Source: Emiliania huxleyi CCMP1516
Taxonomy: Eukaryota; Haptophyta; Isochrysidales; Noelaerhabdaceae
Direction: 5' to 3'
Assembly (NCBI RefSeq): GCF_000372725.1
Contig: NW_005201058.1
Span: 41,436 to 105,435, forward strand
DNA length: 64,000 bases
Shown: positions 50,503 to 61,202 of the stretch, in pieces
Layout: each line of letters opens with the position of its first letter
Position numbering within the stretch: the first letter of the stretch is position 1
Program-made: the position numbers and the translations under genes
Notes under the pieces: generated by a model
The model's input: only the letters and a program-made list of their open reading frames with translations
What the model was told of the DNA's origin: nothing
Database searches by the model: none

Positions 50503-51875
50503 TCTGCCTCGGTCGATGGCCTACCTGTGTACCTGTGGCCGACAGCGATTCGAAGCCGATTCCACAGGTGAGTCCGTCCTGTCCCCCCTTGGTGTGTGTG
50601 TGTGTGTGTGTGTGAAAGCGCCGTCGCAACTGCCATGTCGGCAGGTTGTAGGCTGGTGCTCTCGCCCCGCTGGCGGCGCGGACCGGTGCTGCGGCTCCGA
50701 GCCCTCCTGTGGGCCCGCGGCGGCTCGCCGTCGCGGTGCCGAACAATGTCATCGGTCCGGATTCATCCCGGCGTGCGCCGGTGACGCTTCTTCGCCGAAA
50801 TCTTGCTCAAGCTCTTTGTCGACAAACCTGCCCCAAAGCTCCTGCTGCTCGACTGCGCGGCGGAACCGGCCCCTGGATGCTGAGATGTGAGGCGCCGGCA
50901 CCGGGGCTACATACAACGCGGGGCCATCTCCAGGCTGTCTCGGGCAACCTCAAAATTGGCGCCTCTCTCTGCTGCTGCTGCTGCTGGCCCTGCTGCTGGT
51001 GCTGCTGCTGGTGCAGATGCTGCTGCCGGTGCGGCTCGGCTCTCCGACTCGACTCGCCGCGGGCGTCGCGGGCATCTGACGCGGCGGGCAGCGTCGCGGG
51101 CGGCAGCGATCGCGGCTCGACGGTGGAGGCGGAGGGTGGTGGCTGTGGTGGACCTTTGAGTTTATTTAATGGTCGAGTACGAGGACTGGGGGTCAACCGG
51201 GAGGCAGGGGGTTCAACCAGGCGACGGAGGACCGTGGGCCATCGCGGGGACCACTCAGCCCGGAGGGCGCGGTGGAAAGATCCGGATGGTCTCACCCGGT
51301 GGGAGGCACTGAGGCGTCTAGGGCGCTCCACTCTACCTTAAGCTCCTGAGGGGCGCGTGGTTGTGACCACGTAGTATGACTACAGCCCACCACAGACACC
51401 CTCCCTCTCCACACGTGTGCACACACCCTCACCCTCTGCCCTCTCCTCTCTCTCTCTCTCTCCTCTCTCTCCTCTCCTGCCCATCCCGGAGTGGTTCGAT
51501 CCCACATGAATCCGAGACGGTGATGGGAGGCGTCTCGGCGGTCTCAGACCCAGTGAGGTAGTGCGCCAGACTACCCCGGATCCTGCTGAACAAGCTCCTC
51601 TTGTAGCTCGATCGGTCACACCGCCATCACCGTCGGGGAGAGGGGGGACGACACTGCTCTGGCGGCGTGCACCTCGATCCTGCACCGTGTTTGTTATGAC
51701 CCACACCCAATGAACACTCCAGTGAGGGAGGGCGAGACGATCGGAGGGGTCCCGTACCATGCGGAATCGGCCCTATCAAGTGCTCATGAGGGGTCTGCTG
51801 ACTCTTTTGAGCGCGTGACGGTGGATTGTAGTCGATTGTCAAAGCGAGAGCTTCGCAAAGCGTCTGTTCGCTGCG
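50503..51875. other. Repeat region: (GT)n, CTG-repeat copy 2, TC tract
   Basis: (GT)n at 50591-50613. 50895-51445 is copy 2 of the 43505-44075 repeat. (TC)n at 51449-51478. 51741-51788 matches 30372-30420. No gene seen. Confidence 0.75.
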
Positions 51876-52502
51876 ATGCTTGAGAGCATCGCAGTCTCGC
51901 CTCAGCTGAGGCCGGCCATGCGCCTCCAGCGCACGGACAGCCTCTGGAACGCGGCGGTATTCAGCCAGCACTCGAGGGATGCGGCATACGTTCGTGATGC
52001 TGGAGTACAGGCTGGCTTATTGAGCGCCTGCTCCGACGCAGTGAGCCAGGTAGTACGGGTGGCACACGTTGACATGGCGCACGTTGCCGCCATGGCGCTG
52101 CTCGCGTGCTTGCTCTCCGGGATGGCGAACGCCGTTTGGATGCGATTCTTGGAGAAGAGCTTCCCCGGTGGCACCCTGAGAGCCGTCTCGTTGAAGACTC
52201 TGGTTGACTATGGGTGCTGTGCGACGTCCTTCAACGCGTTCTTCCTCGTCGGCATCCCATGGCTCACGGCTGTCTTTGCTGCCCTGGCCTCGGACGGGCT
52301 CAGCCCTGCCCCGGCCTCCCTCCTCGAGCACTGGAGCGTGGAGGACTGGCACGCGCTGATGCGGCTCGAGGCGTGCACCTTTGTGCCCTACAACCTCCTC
52401 GCCTTTCGGCTGGTGCCGGTGCACTTGCGCCCCCTCGGGTCCGCGAGCCTCTCCGCTGTGTGCACAGTGGTCCTTTCGGGCGTGACGCTGGGGTTTGGAT
52501 AA
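51876..52502 (+). CDS. Mpv17/PMP22-family membrane protein
   Basis: An intronless frame of 208 residues; the start may be MLESI or the later MRLQR. The family pattern is seen in order: a helix ending GLLSACSDAVSQ, a middle pair of helices (MALLACLLSGMANAVWMRFL and TLVDYGCCATSFNAFFLVGI), then HWSVEDWHALMRLEACTFVP YNLLAFRLVPVHLRP, corresponding to the family's W..WP..q..nF..vP..R block, here with WP replaced. Mpv17 relatives sit in peroxisomal or inner mitochondrial membranes and affect small-molecule permeability. It is divergent, so assignment is by pattern. Confidence 0.7.
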   Translation: MLESIAVSPQLRPAMRLQRTDSLWNAAVFSQHSRDAAYVRDAGVQAGLLSACSDAVSQVVRVAHVDMAHVAAMALLACLLSGMANAVWMRFLEKSFPGGTLRAVSLKTLVDYGCCATSFNAFFLVGIPWLTAVFAALASDGLSPAPASLLEHWSVEDWHALMRLEACTFVPYNLLAFRLVPVHLRPLGSASLSAVCTVVLSGVTLGFG

Positions 52503-52574
52503 TATCGCAGCGGCACAACCGCTCTCACCTCTCTGTGAAGCGACCACACGTGTGGAGTGTCTGCCGCGGTTATA

Positions 52575-52617
52575 GCCCCCCGCTACCCGGTTGCACTCGT
52601 GCGACGTAGCGGGGGGC
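52575..52617. repeat. 12-bp GC stem hairpin downstream of the Mpv17-like gene
   Basis: GCCCCCCGCTAC and GTAGCGGGGGGC pair across a 19-nt loop, 73 nt after the stop codon. A CCACGACTACGTTTACGAAA motif follows at 52618 and again at 52778. The following 52630-53493 holds no gene I can support. Confidence 0.85.
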
Positions 52618-53493
52618 CACGACTACGTTTACGAAATATAAAATAAAATATCTTTACTTCCAACACCCGGACGTTCCCAGGGTGATGGAAGGTTCGACGC
52701 ACCCCCGGTGCCCGGACTGGGCAGACGAGAGATCCCAGGGCATCTATGGCCAGTGGCCTGGGCTGTCCACCCCGCCCCCACGACTACGTTTACGAAAACA
52801 TAAGTAGTCCTGCGAGGTGTGAATTTGGCCGCCCCAGTAGCTCCCTTTCAGGCTTCCCGGTTTTTTAGCGCGTGTCCCCAGATAGATGCCACTCCCACAC
52901 TTGCCAGACAGAACCGTAAAGCCGTATCGCCGGCCTCACCGGCCCTCACTTTGACCGACGCTACCGTCCGCTCGACTGGCCCGATGAAGAGCGACCCGTA
53001 CGACGCGCACTTGTCGTCCTCCCTCCTCGCCACATGACGGCCGCCCCCAGACACCGACAGTCGCGCTCCGCACGCCTCTTGCTCTTCGCGCGGAGAGTCA
53101 GCACTCACAGGTGTTTCAGGATGGTCTCAGCAGCGGCCGAGCGACGCGATCGCTCGTCTTCCCCGATTGCTGAGGCGCGGGCGCAGCGCTCTCAGAGAGG
53201 CGCTTTGTACTCGGGTTTGGTTGGTAGCGGGGGGCCCCGCCGGAGGCTGATTACTGATATTATGAGACGCTCATATTGTGACGAGTCTACATCGCTCTCA
53301 CTCCCCACACGCCGTACCTCGTCTCAAAGCCTCCCAGCTCCCACACGGCACACTCTGAAGTGTTCCGCTTCTCTACGGAGAGCGCGCGACTCCACGCCAC
53401 TCGCCAGCCCCCCATTGGCATTGCGCGAGGATCTCGCAACCCCGCCCGCCGAGGCCCGAGGCCGTCTCCTTCCCGCCCTCTCCCCACTGCCCG

Positions 53494-55721
53494 TCATGGC
53501 ACCTCCGTGCCGCCCGATTCGAAGAAGGTCGTCGCCTGCTCGGCCGTCCAGCCAGACATGCGCTCGAGGTCGATCGGGACGTCGTCCGCCATCGCGTCGG
53601 ATTGAATCGACTCGAGGTCGGCCAAGCTTAGTCGACGCGGCGCCCCCCCCACAGCTGGCTCCTCCGCCGCTGGCTCCCCCACCGGGGCCGCCCCCACCGC
53701 CGGGGTTTGCTCCCCCTCCGCCGCGACCGCCTCCTCCGCCTCCGCCGCCTCCGCCGCCGCCCCGACCGCCACCGCGGCAATCCCCGCCTCGACCGCCGCC
53801 ACCTCAGCCGCGGCAACCTCGGCCGCCGCCGCCTCGGCCGCCTCGGCCGCCTCGGCCGCCTCGGCCGCCTCGGCCGCCTCGGCCGCCTCGGCCGCCTCGG
53901 CCGCCTCGGCCGCCTCGCCCCCCGGGGGCGTGGCCGCCGCCACGCCGTTCGGGGCGGGGGTGGTGTCTGGAGGGTCCGCCGGCTCCATCTCCGCCAGCTG
54001 GTCCGCGACGGCAAACGGCGGCGCGAGCGGCGCGGGAGCGGGCGGCGGCGGGGCCTCTGCTGCGGGCGGCACCGCCGCGGGCGTGGCTTTCAGCTCGGCC
54101 AGCTTGGTCTTGGCGGGCGCCTTCCTGCGCGGCATGGCCTGCAGCGGCATGAAGCCGAGCGAGCTCGGCGGCGCCCCCTTCTTGATCATCCCAGACTCGA
54201 CCCTCGCCACAACCTGCTGCTGCTTCGACTGCTCGAGGTCCGCCACGCCGTGCGCAAACGTGCATCGCGCGCCCTGCATGCACAGGCCGCGCTGGACCCA
54301 GTACTTGCACAGCTTCGTCTTGGCGTTCGGCGGCGGGATCTTGGGCGCGGGCTTTGGCCGCGCCGGCACAGGCGCCGCCGCCGCCGCCGCCGGCACCGGC
54401 TGCGCTGGCTGCTGCGGTGTCGCTTGCGGTGGCGGGGCTCCCGGCGGCGGCGGCGGCGGCGGCTGCGGCTGCGGCGGCGGCGGCTGCGGCTGCGGCGGCG
54501 GCGGCTGCGGCTGCGGCGCGGCCTTGAGCGCCTCCATAGCCTGGTGGGCGACCGGCTTCAGCTGCGAGGGGTCGGCGAGCAGCGGCAGCAGCTGCTCGAT
54601 CGGGAAGTCGAGCATCATACCTGCGGCGCCGAACGGCGCAAGCTGACGCGTGCACGTTCGCTTTGGGCCAGCAGGTGAGGCAGCCTCTGCCCACGCACAA
54701 GTTGCGCGTGGTGGCGCTGCTCACCCACCCCGTCGATCCCTCTCTCTCTCACCCACACGCGCCGGCGGACTCTCGGCGCACCTGTGACTTTGCCAACGTC
54801 GGAGACCTCCGGGATCGCGGACAGAGCAGCGTACAGCCACTCCCCGACCATCTGCCGCCGCCGCGGCGGCGCCTACAGGACGCCAAGCGCTCAGAGGGCT
54901 CCGACTCGGCCCCGTGGGGCGGCGGGCATGGGGCGGTGCGGCGGCGCCTCGCGCTCGACTGCGTCTCGCAGCTCCTCGAGCAACTGCGCGGCGGCGGAGG
55001 GCGGCGGCGGCGGCGGCGGCTCCGCCACGGGGGCGGGGGCCGGAGGCGGCGGCGCGGCCTCGGGCGGCGGCGGCGAGGGCGGGCCCGCGGAAGCGCCGCC
55101 CGAGGGAAACGGGTTCGGACGCGCCGTCGGGGGCGAGCGCGCGGTGACGCCAACCTCTCCGCCGGCGCCTCCGGCGCACTCGCGAGCCGCGGCGGTCGTC
55201 AGCGTCGGCCGCGCCGCCGCCGCCACGCCGCCGCCGCCGCCGCCCGCCGCCAAACCGCGGGAGGGCCTTGCGGCAAGCAGGCCGCTCCCGAGCAGCATGG
55301 AGGGCGCCGGCAGCGCGTCGGGCCGCGGCGCGTGCCGGCGGCCCGCGTGCGGGGCCGCGTGCGCGGCGCCCAGATCGGAGCTCGGCGTCTCGCTCTCCGC
55401 AGCCGCAGCTGCGACTGGCTGAGCGCCGGCTCGGGCGGCGCCGGGGCTTTCGAGCGTGGCGAGGAGCGCGGAGACGGAGGAACGACAGAGCTCCGCCTGG
55501 GAGAGCTGGCGCTCGGAGAGCGCGCCCGCGTCGACCAGGATGCTCATCAGCGCCTGCGCCGAGCGCAGCTCGCCCTCGGCCGCTGCCGGCTCGATCGAGC
55601 GCTGAACGGAGCCCCAGAGGCGCCACGCGCGGCCAAAGAGCTCGGCCGGGTCCGACGTGCCCGCGAGCTGGAGCAGCTCGCCAAAGGACGTCATCGGGGC
55701 ACGCCCAAACAACACGCCCAA
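53494..55721 (-). CDS. MLLE (PABC)-domain plus CCCH zinc-finger protein
   Basis: Exons 55721-54924, 54872-54782 and 54620-53494; introns 51 and 161 nt; both joins are in frame. The N-terminal ~265 residues are helical, then Gly/Pro/Ala-rich. Exons 2-3 spell QMVGEWLYAALSAIPEVSDV, GKVTGMMLDFPIEQLLPLL and LKPVAHQAMEAL, matching the C-terminal domain of poly(A)-binding protein with its KITGMLLE core; this domain binds PAM2 peptides. A Pro/Gln-rich linker leads to one CCCH finger, CKYWVQRGLCMQGARCTFAH (C-x8-C-x5-C-x3-H), which binds RNA. The C-terminal half has an EAA repeat (from a 9-bp satellite at 53820-53925). A role in mRNA stability or translation is inferred. The 51-nt intron echoes the next exon. 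Confidence 0.82.
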
Positions 55722-56336
55722 CAGAGAATTTTACTAGCGGGAGCATTTTACAACAAAACTCCCTCGCACAAGCTCTTGGTGTCCAGTCCGAGCCTGGCTG
55801 TTCTTCACCTTTCTACCTACCTACCTACAGAGAAAGAAACTGTCTTATTCACAGGGCAGCTGTGATCTGTGATCTGTGAGGGTCCGCCCGCAGGCGCATT
55901 TTGTATACCGAGGCGGTGCCCGGTGCCGAACCTGTCGGACCTTAAGTAAGACAGCGTTGTAGCCGGGGAAACCATCAAATTTTTCGGGCTCTGAGCCGAG
56001 TCTGAGGCTGGTTTGGGCCCAAAATCAGCCAAATCGGCAAAATACCCGGTCGGTGGAGAGGGAGGGGGGTGGGGACGGCGGGGGCGGGGAGGGTGGTGGC
56101 GGGGAGGGCGGGGGTGGGGACGGAGGGGGTATTTTGCGGGTACCTGGAAAAACCCGGGTAATACCCGGTATGTTGTGCCGGTTTCCTCGGTTTTGCCTCA
56201 GATTTTGCCCCAGACCAGCTCTCAGACTCACGGAAACTCGAGAGTTGCCAGAATGGAGCTCCAAACACTCTCTGTTTTCCCTGGAAATTTCCGGAAACGC
56301 AAAGTGCTGGGGACCTCGTCATTCAGGCGGCGGCGC
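55722..56336. repeat. Inverted copy of the 44.2-44.5 kb element interior
   Basis: 55975-56320 is the reverse complement, with gaps, of 44180-44465 (GCCCAAAATCAGCCAAAT, CCAGACCAGCTCTCAGACTC, TCCGGAAACGCAAAGTGCTG). A local G-rich insertion lies at 56055-56130. Confidence 0.85.
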
Positions 56337-56745
56337 AGAACGAGGCAGAGGAGAGCGACGCGACAGAGGAAGAAGCGACAAGAGAGAGAACGACGAGAGT
56401 GGGACGACCGCGAGGTGGCATGAAGGTTGCAGCGAGAATCGGCGAGGGACTGCGAAGAGAGATAGGAAGAGGCGGGAGCCCAAGGGTGGGCGACGGCTAG
56501 CAACATACCTTTTATTTCTTTTTTGAGTCCTAGTCTGGACGATTTTTATCTCCCCGTAACTCCCTCTATCTCCGCGTATTCCATCTATCTCGCCGTATCT
56601 CGCCGCATTTGCCTCTATCTGTCTGCCCGTACTCGAGTATCTGCCTGCCCGTACGTATCTACTCGAGTACCCGTGAGAGAGATTTTGAAAACCAACAAGA
56701 AATCACGACTCACACAGTGATTTGGGCTCGGCAGCTTGTCAGGAG
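56337..56745 (+). mobile_element. LINE ORF C-terminal tail and 3' end, copy 2
   Basis: Encodes ...EEEATRERTTRVGRPRGG, MKVAARIGEGLRREIGRGG and ends PRVGDG-stop at ~56501, colinear with 10030-10157. The 3' flank ends in AAATCACGACTCACACAGTG and ATTTGGGCTCGGCAGCTTG, shared with 10935-10985. Between them are diverged TATCTC(G/C)CCGTA repeats. Confidence 0.7.
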
Positions 56746-56887
56746 CCCTCCAGCCGAAGCTGGGGCCGGTCTCCCGTAGCCGAGTGCTGAGAGAAGCCCG
56801 CGTCGATGAGTTCGACGCGGTCGGGAGCCCCCGAGGCCTTGCGGAGAGAGACCAGCGAGTTGGCGATCGCTGTACTTCTCTCTTCCC

Positions 56888-57100
<213 letters not shown>

Positions 57101-57258
57101 GAATTCATAGCTCTGCCGTTCATGGAGGCAACCGATGGCGATGCGAGTCGACTGGTGTGTGTCGTCGTGGTTTGATTCGTATCAAGAATGCTCACTCACT
57201 CACTCTACCCGTATCAAGAGAGAAAATCTCTCTCCCGCATCTCGAGCGCATCATCTCC

Positions 57259-57731
57259 CCGTACTGGGCTGGGTTTTTAGGCATTGTGGGGTTGGTGGCA
57301 CTCCCATCGACCCTCATGACCTCCTGCGGTCTCTGAGATGNNNNNNNNNNNNNNNNNNNNNNNNNNNNNNNNNNNNNNNNNNNNNNNNNNNNNNNNNNNN
57401 NNNNNNNNNNNNNNNNNNNNNNNNNNNNNNNNNNNNNNNNGTCTTCAAGGCCGGATGGAAAAAGACCACCCGTTTATGCCTGTGCCGGACGATGGGGTAT
57501 CTGGGGGTGAGCTGGGATGGCTGGATGTGGGTTGGACAGTGGGCCGACGGGGTCACGGCCGGGGTAGGATACGTCGAGTATCGGCGTCTACTGCTTGCGC
57601 CCGGCCTTCGTTCGAGTGTATCCTGGCTGTGGTCCCACACCCACTGGCTGGTGTCCATCTCAGAGACCGCAGGAGGTCATGAGGGTCGATGGGAGTGCCA
57701 ACCCCACAATGCCTAAACCCAGCCCAGTACG
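57259..57731. repeat. ~75-80-bp inverted repeat flanking the second assembly gap
   Basis: 57259-57340 (GTACTGGGCTGGGTTTTTAGG ... GGTCTCTGAGATG, shown here in part) is the reverse complement of 57657-57731, with 100 N at 57341-57440 inside the loop. A third copy, in the orientation of the right arm, lies at 59069-59139 together with ~60 nt of flank (57590-57650 and 59010-59065). Confidence 0.9.
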
Positions 57732-57762
57732 TACTTTTAGCTCCAGCTGTCGAACTGACCCG

Positions 57763-58650
57763 CTACAATAGTGCCAGTGAGGCGGAGGCGCGAGTCGGAA
57801 GGCCGCGACCGTGATTTGGTCCCCTCATTTTCCTACAATCGCTGTGAACCCAGCCACGTATCTCGTATCTCCCGGTATCTCCCGGTATCTCCCAGTATCC
57901 GTATCCCGCGGTATCCCGCGGTATCCTATCCCCGGACCCCGCCATATCTCTCGCCGCGGAGATACCGTGAAATATCTCTTGGAGGGGAAAAAATCGTCCC
58001 GCAGACGGCCAGACCAGGGATTCTTCGTAACTTCGAGTTCGACTTCGAGCCTTCGATCTTTTCATCTTTTGTCGTGCTCGGACGTCGGAGGGGGGGGCTG
58101 TGCTTAGTAAAAGACATCCGGGCTGTCGCGCGTGAGAACCTGAGGGAGGGTGTAGAGGATGTAGAGTGTAGAGCGCTGTAGAGCTGTAGAGATGTAGAGC
58201 GCTGTAGAGCTGTAGAGCTCTACATCCGCCGCGTGACGATGCGCCTGCGTTGTAGAGCGATGTAGAGCGCGATTTTGCTGTAGAGTTTGTTGTAGAGGCT
58301 CTACAGCCAAACCGCGGGAAGGCAGTGACTCAAAGAGGTCAAGCCGCGCTAATGGGGTGTCTCCGAGCTTACTGGAGCTCTGATGGACGGCCCTGACTAT
58401 CCCTGACACACAGAGAGTCACTCTGACGGCACACAACACCCTATAACTGCGTCATGACCAGCCTGCCATGCGTCGCCGGTGCCGCATTCGTCGCAGTGCT
58501 TCTGTAGCAGGTGGTGGACTGTCGGCTGCGAGGACGGTCGCATTTGCGCGAGGCGAGGCGAGCATTGCTGCGCGTTGCATGCGCCATGCCTCGCGCCAGC
58601 GCGTGCGGGAGCTCCCGACTCGCGCCTCCGCCTCACTGGCACTATTGTAG
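57763..58650. mobile_element. Non-autonomous element with exact 36-bp terminal inverted repeats
   Basis: It starts CTACAATAGTGCCAGTGAGG and ends with the exact complement CCTCACTGGCACTATTGTAG; the match extends 36 bp inward (GCGGAGGCGCGAGTCGG). About 888 bp, no transposase. The flank GCTCCAGCTGTCGAACTGAC just left of it (57741-57760) recurs at 58779-58798. It contains the GTAGAG array 58141-58310. Confidence 0.75.
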
Positions 58651-59481
58651 CCCTGGCCGGTGCGCGTGCAGAGTTGAAGTTCCGGAGTAAAAATTCGAAC
58701 GCGTTCTCTCACGGTGACCAAAAAATGTCCACCTCAGAGGCACCTCCGGAGGCAGGCCGCCGCACGCCGGCGACACAGCTCCAGCTGTCGAACTGACCCG
58801 CAGCTCCTCTCAGAGCGGGAACTGTGACGAAAGTTGACTGAGGCGGTTGTCAGGAATCATCATACGGATCACATGGTGGCTCTCTCATGACGGGAGACCG
58901 CCCGACCACTCCTGGGTGGCACTGCCACCGGTGTCGCTCGACGTCCTGTCGACAGCGTGCCGACAGCGACACAGACCATGTGGGACGCGTCGAGTATCGA
59001 CCTCTACTGCTTACCCAGCCTTCGAGTGTATCCTGGCTGTGGTCCCACACCCACTGGTGTCCATCTCAGAGACCGCAGGAGGTCATGAGGGTCGATGGGA
59101 GTGCCAACCCCACAATGCCTAAAAACCCAGCCCAGTACGCCGAGCCGAGCTGACGCGCCGAGGCGCCGGCCAGTCGCAGCCGTGAGGCATGCCACAGCAG
59201 CAGAGGCACCTGCCACCCATTGGGCGGGCAGACAGAAGGCCAGGGCAGCACTGGCAAGTGCAACGCGCCTCAATGTCGGAGAGCGACCGTGCCTCGTTCG
59301 CCGCTTTTGATGTAGAGTTTGTTGTAGAGATTTCACGTTGTAGAGCGCCTCTACATCGCTCTACAACGCAGGGTCACGCGCCGGATGTAGAGCTCTACAG
59401 CTCTACAGCGCTCTACAGCTCTACAGCTCTACAGCGCTCTACACTCTACATCCTCTACAGACCCTCCCTCAGGTGAGAACA
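58141..59481. repeat. GTAGAG palindromic arrays in inverted arrangement
   Basis: 58141-58313 (GAGGGAGGGTGTAGAGGATG, then GTAGAGCGCTGTAGAGCTGT, ending TTGTTGTAGAGGCTCTACAG) is repeated in reverse complement at 59312-59481. A third, nearly identical copy of the first part is at 41755-41872. Each array is rich in internal GAGCTCTACA-type palindromes. Confidence 0.9.
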
Positions 59482-59553
59482 TGCTTTTACAAAACAAAAC
59501 AGGCCGACGGATCCCTCTTTCGGGGCAGTCCGAGCTCAGACCTCAGTCCCGCT

Positions 59554-61008
59554 TCACCACTCAAGTGTGTCCGCTCGCCGCTCCTGCGCCTCGTCCCTCT
59601 GGCCGTCATCCATGGAGAAGAGCTCGCTCGGCACCAGCACCAGCCCCTCCCGGCTCACCCGCGCGACCGTCCACTGCCCCTCCAGCTCTGCCGGCCATGC
59701 GCGGCCTGGCTGCAGCTTCGCCCACGCCGCCGCCGTGAACGGACGGTTGATCAAGCCCTCGGCGCGGGCGGCGGCTGCCGCTCCGCGCAGCGGCAGCTCG
59801 GTCTGCGTCAGCAGCAGCAGCAGCGCGCCAGCTGTGCTGGGCAGCGCGTAGCCGAGGAGGAGGCCGTTGAGGAGCAGTTCCGACCCCGTCCTCGGGTTGT
59901 AGCAGTCCCACGCGCCGGCGCGGCGCTGCCGCGCGGCGGAGAGCCGCGCCGCTGCCAGCCACGCCTCGACGCACCGCCGCCGCACCGGCCGCCCCCCCTT
60001 GGACCGCGGTCTCGGCCGGGGCAGCAAGCGGGCGGCCGAGGGCGGCCAGGGGCGCCTCCTCCCTCGCGCGAGGAGGTGGCGGCGGAGCGAGGCGACGGCG
60101 CGGCGGGGGAAGCTCGGGCAGGCGCGGCCGAGGCGGGCGTCAAAGGCGCGCGGCGAGATCGCCTCTCGCCCCCCAAAGAGAGCCGTGGGGAGGGTGCGCG
60201 GCAGCGGCGCCGGGCCTCGCATGCCGTGGCGGCAGAGCGAGTCGCCGGCGAGGGCGGGTGCGGCGTCTCTTGGGGCGTGCCAGCGGCGCCTGACCGCGGC
60301 GAGAACCTCCTCCAGCCTGCCCCTCTCGCCGCGACGCGATAGGAGCGGCACCATCAGCGCCCGCCAACTGGCCTCGATGGAGTCGAGGTCAAAGGCGTCG
60401 CCCCACGTCAGGCCGCGCAGGCTGGCGCACACTGACCAATGCGCCCCGCCGCCGGTGGCCGCCCCGCCGCCGCCGCGCGACCAGGTGACTCTCACCGCCG
60501 CGTCGGCGGAGCGAGAGCGCGCCAGCTCCCTCGCTCGCCTGGCGAGCGAGGCAGCCTCGCGTGCGGCTCCCGGCCCGTCGGTGAGCGACTCTCTCGCAAA
60601 GGGCTTGCGGCCGAGGATGGCGCGCGCGAGGCCGCCCAGCTCGGCGGCCGGCGCGAGCAGCGAGGTCTCGAGGCTCATGTGCGCCGCGTTGCGCCACGAG
60701 AGGAGCGGGTGCGCGGGCGGCGTGTGCCGTGCGGTGGTCCAGCAGCGCACGCAGCGGCCCTCCTCGTCGACGAGGCGCCAGAGGCGAGCGCGGCGGCCGA
60801 CGTCGGAGGCGACGACGGACAAGGGCATGTACACGTATGTAGGGATCCCTTTGTGTGTGGGCGCGCGAGCGAGGCGACAAAAGGGCCGGTCTCCAGGTTT
60901 CACAACGCGTTTGGTCCTCGCTCTGGTACGGCTCACCAGATGCGACAGGAGGGCTAAAATCCGGAATATAGATTGCCAAGAGGGTGCTCTAGGCCGCAAA
61001 GACACCAC
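59554..61008 (-). CDS. Intronless Arg/Ala-rich protein of unknown function
   Basis: A 484-residue frame; the likely start is the ATG at ~60826 (MPLSVVASDVGRRARLWRLV), which gives ~420 residues. A Cys pair follows (EEGRCVRCW). Later parts contain DAFDLDSIEASWRALMVPLL, AWDCYNPRTGSELLLNGLLL and LINRPFTAAAWAKLQPG, which look folded, and the C-terminus is acidic (SMDDGQRDEAQERRADTLEW). I recognise no family. Codon composition is strongly GC-rich, like its neighbours. Confidence 0.5.
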   Translation of the reverse strand: MVSLRPRAPSWQSIFRILALLSHLVSRTRARTKRVVKPGDRPFCRLARAPTHKGIPTYVYMPLSVVASDVGRRARLWRLVDEEGRCVRCWTTARHTPPAHPLLSWRNAAHMSLETSLLAPAAELGGLARAILGRKPFARESLTDGPGAAREAASLARRARELARSRSADAAVRVTWSRGGGGAATGGGAHWSVCASLRGLTWGDAFDLDSIEASWRALMVPLLSRRGERGRLEEVLAAVRRRWHAPRDAAPALAGDSLCRHGMRGPAPLPRTLPTALFGGREAISPRAFDARLGRACPSFPRRAVASLRRHLLARGRRRPWPPSAARLLPRPRPRSKGGRPVRRRCVEAWLAAARLSAARQRRAGAWDCYNPRTGSELLLNGLLLGYALPSTAGALLLLLTQTELPLRGAAAAARAEGLINRPFTAAAWAKLQPGRAWPAELEGQWTVARVSREGLVLVPSELFSMDDGQRDEAQERRADTLEW

Positions 61009-61202
61009 ACACGGTCTCCCTACTCATGCGCTGCTAGCAGGAGGGTGCCAAAAATGAGGCGCGTTGTGAAACTGGCCCCGCCGACGGGTAGCACAGGTCA
61101 TGAGTGAGGCCACGCCAGCTGCCTCAGGTGCTCCGTGTGGTCGGCCTGGACCTTGCCGCAAGCCTCGAGCAGCGGAGAAGCGCTGTCCTTGAAGTCCAGA
61201 CA

